Positions 60,605-64,000 of a stretch of 64,000 nt of DNA are shown piece by piece. Position 1 is the first letter of the stretch; every line of letters starts with the position of its first letter. This DNA comes from Thermoplasmata archaeon. Lineage in GTDB: Archaea > Thermoplasmatota > Thermoplasmata > Lutacidiplasmatales > UBA184. The stretch covers positions 1 to 64,000 of the forward strand of contig JAKIWV010000005.1 in the NCBI GenBank assembly GCA_022749815.1, given 5' to 3'. Both the position numbers and the translations under genes were made by a program. The notes beneath the pieces are model-generated. The model made no database searches and was not told the DNA's origin. It saw nothing but the letters and a program-made list of their open reading frames with translations.

Positions 60605-61159
60605 GTGCTGATCTTGCGACGCCGACAACAGACTCAACTTCCACGAGGGGAGGGGGAGGCGCCGGAGCCCGAGGTTGCCCCGAGCACCTTTCTCCCCGGC
60701 CGGACCCCTCCCCGCTACCTCGCAGACCCGAGGGGAACCCCTGCCTGGCGCCGGGTGCGCGCGGCAATACTGGCTCGAGATCACTCCACGTGTCGCGGCT
60801 GTCGTCAGACCGCTTCTGACGTCGACCACATCGTCGAGTTGATCGACGGGGGTGCACCCTACGACCCCGAGAACCTGCAGGCGTTATGCGCTCCGTGTCA
60901 CGATGCGAAGTCTTCCGAGGCGCGGTATCAACGTGCGACCCGAGCCACGAGCTCCTGGGGACGGATGGCGCTCTGTCCGTGGTGTTCCGGAACCGGCCGC
61001 TGCGCCACCTGCGCCAAACTCGCCCATCCATGTCCCGGATGCCTCGGCGTTCGTGTCGTCCCCGAGCGCAGCGAACTGCTGGAGGAGATCCCGAGCCAGT
61101 CCGTTCTCTCCGAGGTCAGCTCCCTCGCCTGGGTCGGGGCCCGGCCCCGAGAGGACTGA
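60605..61159 (+). CDS. HNH endonuclease with extra zinc-finger region
   Basis: 184 residues from GTG 60605 (TTG 60602 is equivalent). The HNH core runs from a PAWRRVRAAILARD lead through CRGC, DVDHIVELIDGG (the catalytic D-H), PENLQALCAPCHDAKS (N and second His with the zinc Cys pair). A second cluster CPWC...CATC...CPGC follows at about 130-155, an unusual addition that may bind DNA or a partner. No mobile element or restriction gene is beside it. Confidence 0.85.
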   Translation: MLILRRRQQTQLPRGEGEAPEPEVAPSTFLPGRTPPRYLADPRGTPAWRRVRAAILARDHSTCRGCRQTASDVDHIVELIDGGAPYDPENLQALCAPCHDAKSSEARYQRATRATSSWGRMALCPWCSGTGRCATCAKLAHPCPGCLGVRVVPERSELLEEIPSQSVLSEVSSLAWVGARPRED

Positions 61160-61166
61160 ATCCCGT

Positions 61167-62195
61167 TCAGGTCCGTTGCGCGGAGGGGCGTGCCGATGTG
61201 GGCGCGCCCGAGTGTATTGTGTCGAGGAGAGAGCACAACGGGCATACATTCGGCGTGCCTTCCGAGCGGGAACGGTCCCGGCACTCGGAACAGAGCGGCT
61301 CGCCGCAGACTTGGCACTGAGAGATCGTTCCCTCGTCGATGATCACTGACCCGCACCCACCGCAGGTCGCGATCTTCCCGGGCGCTTCCGACTCGAGATC
61401 GTCCAATGGATCATTGGACGGGCGCGAGTCGGTCGGCCGCGATTCCACCCGGGAGGAATTGGTTGACGGGGGTTCCACCGAAGGCACCGAGGTCTCCGGC
61501 AGGCTCGGTGTCGAGGGGGCCGCCTCACTCGCAGCACCCGAGGAATGCAGGTCGGCCTCGATCCGGTCGATCTCCTTCAGCAGCGCGCCCACATCGTCGG
61601 GGGGGACAGGGGGTGCCGGAGCCCCGGCCGTCGTTTCGGGTGGGGGTGACGAGGCCATGCCGCGGGCCCTCACCGGGCTTCTTTGGGGCCGGGGGCGGGG
61701 GAGCTCCTGCCGCTTCACCACAGAATCGACGCGAGGGGGTTTGAACTGACCGGGTGGAACGGCCGGCGGCGAGTAGCTCACCGGGCGGACGGGCGTCGGG
61801 AGGTTGCGCTCGATCGAGCCGTTCTCGATCGGATGGTCGGGCTCGGCAAAGACGGAAAGCGTACCGCCAACGAGAGCGATAGTTCCGAGGGCGAGGAACG
61901 GAAGCCAGAGCGGGATCCGGCCGAGGGCGGCCCCATGCCCCTCCAAGATGACGAAGGTCGCGGCGACGACACAGCCTGCTCCGAAAAAGAACAACGGAAA
62001 GCTGGCGGCGAGGTTCCCTGCCACGGGTGAGACGGGTGTGATATTACGATCTCGCGGCCGGCTCTCTGTGGCCGGGCCCTCGGTCGGGTCCGGCGGGGCG
62101 GGTCGTCCCGATTCAAATCCGGGGTCGATGCGGACCCGGGGCAAGCTCCGGTGCCGTTGCGAGGGCCGGTTCCCTAAAGACGTCTCGGCGTTCAT
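61167..62195 (-). CDS. Membrane protein with C-terminal zinc-ribbon cluster, unknown function
   Basis: 342 residues from ATG 62195. A polar leader of about 60 residues is followed by two membrane helices (about 60-84 and 94-113). A long Pro/Ser-rich linker runs to about 270. At about 285-325 lies a dense Cys cluster: CGGCGS, CQVCGEPLCSEC and CPLC, as in RING/B-box-like or double zinc ribbons. The end faces the cytosol if the helices form a hairpin. The gene follows the coiled-coil gene on the same strand by about 115 bp and may belong with it. Confidence 0.65.
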   Translation of the reverse strand: MNAETSLGNRPSQRHRSLPRVRIDPGFESGRPAPPDPTEGPATESRPRDRNITPVSPVAGNLAASFPLFFFGAGCVVAATFVILEGHGAALGRIPLWLPFLALGTIALVGGTLSVFAEPDHPIENGSIERNLPTPVRPVSYSPPAVPPGQFKPPRVDSVVKRQELPRPRPQRSPVRARGMASSPPPETTAGAPAPPVPPDDVGALLKEIDRIEADLHSSGAASEAAPSTPSLPETSVPSVEPPSTNSSRVESRPTDSRPSNDPLDDLESEAPGKIATCGGCGSVIIDEGTISQCQVCGEPLCSECRDRSRSEGTPNVCPLCSLLDTIHSGAPTSARPSAQRT

Positions 62196-62310
62196 GCGAC
62201 GGAGGGGCCCCTGCGGGGGAGGCCCCCTACCCTAGGCTAGTAATCGCTCTTCGGGGGAGTTCAACCTGTCGGAGGGCCCGAGGGGGCGCGGGTGGAGTCC
62301 GTCGCTGCCT

Positions 62311-64000
62311 TCAGCGGTCCCGAGACCGTTCCCGCGGGGGGGTCGGGGCGGGCTTTTCCGCCGCGGGCTGGTACGGCTCCGCGACGGCCCCTGGAGGGAG
62401 CTCTCCGGGGGAGGGAGCCCCTCCGCTGCGCCGGCTGGCCCGTTCGGAGTACCCCCGTCGGATGTCGGCCGCTTGCTTGGCACTGATCCAGCCGGCAGTG
62501 CGGAGCTCGGCGAGCCCTTCGTCGAACCTCTGGAACAGGTCCGGGTCCACGAGCACATCGGCGGCGCGGCTCAGTTCCTGGGTCGCGACGCTCAGCCAAG
62601 GGTCCTTCTGGAGCGAGTCCTCCATGGTCGACCGTAACACCTTGTCGAACTGGGCGGTCTTCGGCTCGAGGGGGAGGACGACGCCACCGAAGAGGCTCTT
62701 TAACGAATCGACGAACCCCGTGCCGGTCCGGAGCTGCATCGGCGGGAACACGAGCTGGCGGACGCCGCGCGGTCCTCGGAGGGTCGCCGTCCACAGGGGG
62801 AACCAGATCACCCGCACGTCGTTGAGGGATGGGAGCGGGAGAAAGTAGCCGCCGAGGAGGTTCTTCTGCATCGACCTCGCCGCCACCTGGCCATCGATCC
62901 CGTTGATCAGGTCGGAGGCGGTCCCCAGAAATTCGTCGCGGGCCAGCTCGCGCTCGGCCAGTCGGCCGGCGTGCTCCTTTTCCACCTGACCGGCCCGGGC
63001 GATCGAACGTTCGAGATCTGCGCGGGCCTGGGTATGCACCCGCTCGAGTTCCCGCCGGTGGTCCTCCACGTCACGGTCGGCCTGCCGGATGATCCGATCC
63101 GCTTCCCGGCCACGGGCCACGTGGTGGTCGGTCTCCACCTGTCGGTATTTCGCCCGCTGTAGGAGTGTGTCGGCGGTGGCATACGAGGCCTGCGCATGGG
63201 CCGCCTGCGCTTGGGCAACCCGGATTCCTTCGAGGTGCCCTCGGATCGCTTGCTGGTGCCGGGCTTCGAGGGTGGTCATTTCGGCTTGGATCGATTGCAA
63301 GGTCTCTAGCCGCTCATGCTCGACCACCTCCTGCAGCTGCTGGAGTTCCGCGTCGAGCTCGACGGTCAGCTGGGCGACGCGTTCGACTACTCGTTCGCGG
63401 ACCCCCGTCAGAGTGGCCAGGTCTAGCTCGAATCGGTCCAGCCAGCGCTGCATCTGCGCGACGACTTCCTGGTACCAGGGCGCGTCGTGGCGAGCGGGAA
63501 GGAATCCGGCATGGGGGACCTGAGGGTCGCTGCGGAAGTCGCTGTGGGAAAGAACGTCGAAGAGGAGCGGCGGGTCGACTGGGAGGAATCCCTCGACCGT
63601 CAACGTCTCCGCCCCCGGGTCGTGGCCAAACAGGGGAAGAATGCTTCTCGACTGGTTCACGAATTCCGCCGCGGATCCGCGTCGGCCCAGCGTCTGGTGG
63701 ACCTGATCCATGGGCGGTAGCAAGGTGTACCGGAAGGTCCGCGTCCACACTCCGGTCCCGTCAAAGATCGCGACCTGAGGCGCGGCGGGGCCCCGCAGCA
63801 CGATCAATGGCCAGAAGACACTCGCGATCGCTTCGATCTCCTCGGTCCCCCCGCCGGTGAGCAGGTGGACGAGCCGGCGCCGTTCAGCCTCGACCGCGAT
63901 CAGGATGGTAGCGAGTACGATGGAGGCCGGCAGTTCCTCGTGGGTGCCATCCGCGAGCCACCGCATGGCGAACGACAACGTGACCTCGTCCGGCTGCCAC
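62311..64000 (-). CDS. Large coiled-coil protein with flanking globular domains (5' partial)
   Basis: The frame is open to the right edge; in-frame residues continue past the first start at 63978, so the true start is probably outside. At least 562 residues. An N-terminal alpha/beta region (to about 190) has IASVFWPLIVLRG and FRYTLLPPMDQV. A continuous coiled coil spans about 195-375, rich in Glu, Arg, Gln and Ala. A second globular part (about 380-520) begins LLGGYFLPLPSLNDVRVIWFPLW. The C-terminal tail is Pro/Glu-rich. The globe-coil-globe plan recalls SMC/Rad50-like folding, but no ATPase motif is visible, so this is only a shape analogy. Not recognised. Confidence 0.65.
   Translation of the reverse strand, partial: WQPDEVTLSFAMRWLADGTHEELPASIVLATILIAVEAERRRLVHLLTGGGTEEIEAIASVFWPLIVLRGPAAPQVAIFDGTGVWTRTFRYTLLPPMDQVHQTLGRRGSAAEFVNQSRSILPLFGHDPGAETLTVEGFLPVDPPLLFDVLSHSDFRSDPQVPHAGFLPARHDAPWYQEVVAQMQRWLDRFELDLATLTGVRERVVERVAQLTVELDAELQQLQEVVEHERLETLQSIQAEMTTLEARHQQAIRGHLEGIRVAQAQAAHAQASYATADTLLQRAKYRQVETDHHVARGREADRIIRQADRDVEDHRRELERVHTQARADLERSIARAGQVEKEHAGRLAERELARDEFLGTASDLINGIDGQVAARSMQKNLLGGYFLPLPSLNDVRVIWFPLWTATLRGPRGVRQLVFPPMQLRTGTGFVDSLKSLFGGVVLPLEPKTAQFDKVLRSTMEDSLQKDPWLSVATQELSRAADVLVDPDLFQRFDEGLAELRTAGWISAKQAADIRRGYSERASRRSGGAPSPGELPPGAVAEPYQPAAEKPAPTPPRERSRDR

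Noticed and set aside
1-64000. CRISPR array, rRNA genes, inteins or riboswitches
   Set aside because: No regularly spaced repeats, rRNA-like segments, intein motifs or known riboswitch cores were noticed anywhere in the window by reading.

Overview
This window looks like high-GC archaeal chromosome, most likely from a Thermoplasmatota (Thermoplasmata) lineage. The support is an archaeal information-processing gene set: S19e, PDCD5, L39e, L31e and aIF6 in one tight string, plus S17e, TFB, Gar1, RFC small subunit, aRF1, Taw1/TYW1 and Sec61-beta. Two tRNA genes lack an encoded CCA. Several genes have TATA boxes about 25 nt before the start codon, suggesting leaderless transcripts. The lineage is an inference from gene content, because no rRNA is present.

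Layout. 1-4900: the start of a tyrosine recombinase, a secreted Ig-like repeat protein, and two tandem TylF-like methyltransferases. 4.9-11.7 kb: a DUF1015 protein, a GT4 glycosyltransferase, two adjacent KaiC-like ATPases (one with a proline-rich tail of about 435 residues), and a phosphoglucose/phosphomannose isomerase. 11.7-16.6 kb: tRNA-Ser(CGA) with a probable T-loop intron, a ubiquitin-like SAMP/MoaD protein, two paralogous coiled-coil proteins, Gar1, TFB and PurN. 16.5-22.2 kb (minus strand): a six-gene molybdenum hydroxylase operon. Its FAD subunit carries the four-cysteine insertion known from 4-hydroxybenzoyl-CoA reductase. MocA- and XdhC-type maturation factors are encoded upstream and a ParB-like protein is coupled downstream. 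22.4-25.5 kb: ribosomal and translation genes. 25.7-31.6 kb: a compact VWA / P-loop GTPase / giant coiled-coil operon, the best candidate here for an undescribed system. 31.7-44.4 kb: housekeeping genes (CoaD, site-2 protease, TrmG10, Mut7-C, GlmM, Taw1, SecG, SppA, RFC, MoaC, MoaB, thioredoxin, aRF1).

44.5-64 kb is accessory. It holds secreted repeat proteins, a methyltransferase, a tandem winged-helix regulator with a membrane partner, a ChrB-like protein and MFS transporter, a degenerate IS630 transposase, a TauE-type exporter, and a hairpin-rich noncoding stretch. It also holds a bacterial-type alpha/beta-hydrolase-adenylate-cyclase fusion lying between tRNA-Arg(CCT) and a degraded copy of that tRNA's 3' end. 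At the right edge are an HNH endonuclease, a DUF72 protein, a membrane/zinc-ribbon protein and a truncated coiled-coil protein.

Functional links: MoaC, MoaB and MocA support cofactor supply for the Mo hydroxylase. The SAMP-like protein could serve sulfur transfer or protein modification. GlmM, the isomerase and the glycosyltransferase suggest sugar-nucleotide and glycoconjugate synthesis for the secreted, N-glycosylation-site-rich proteins. All functions are assigned from motifs read directly; no database search was run.
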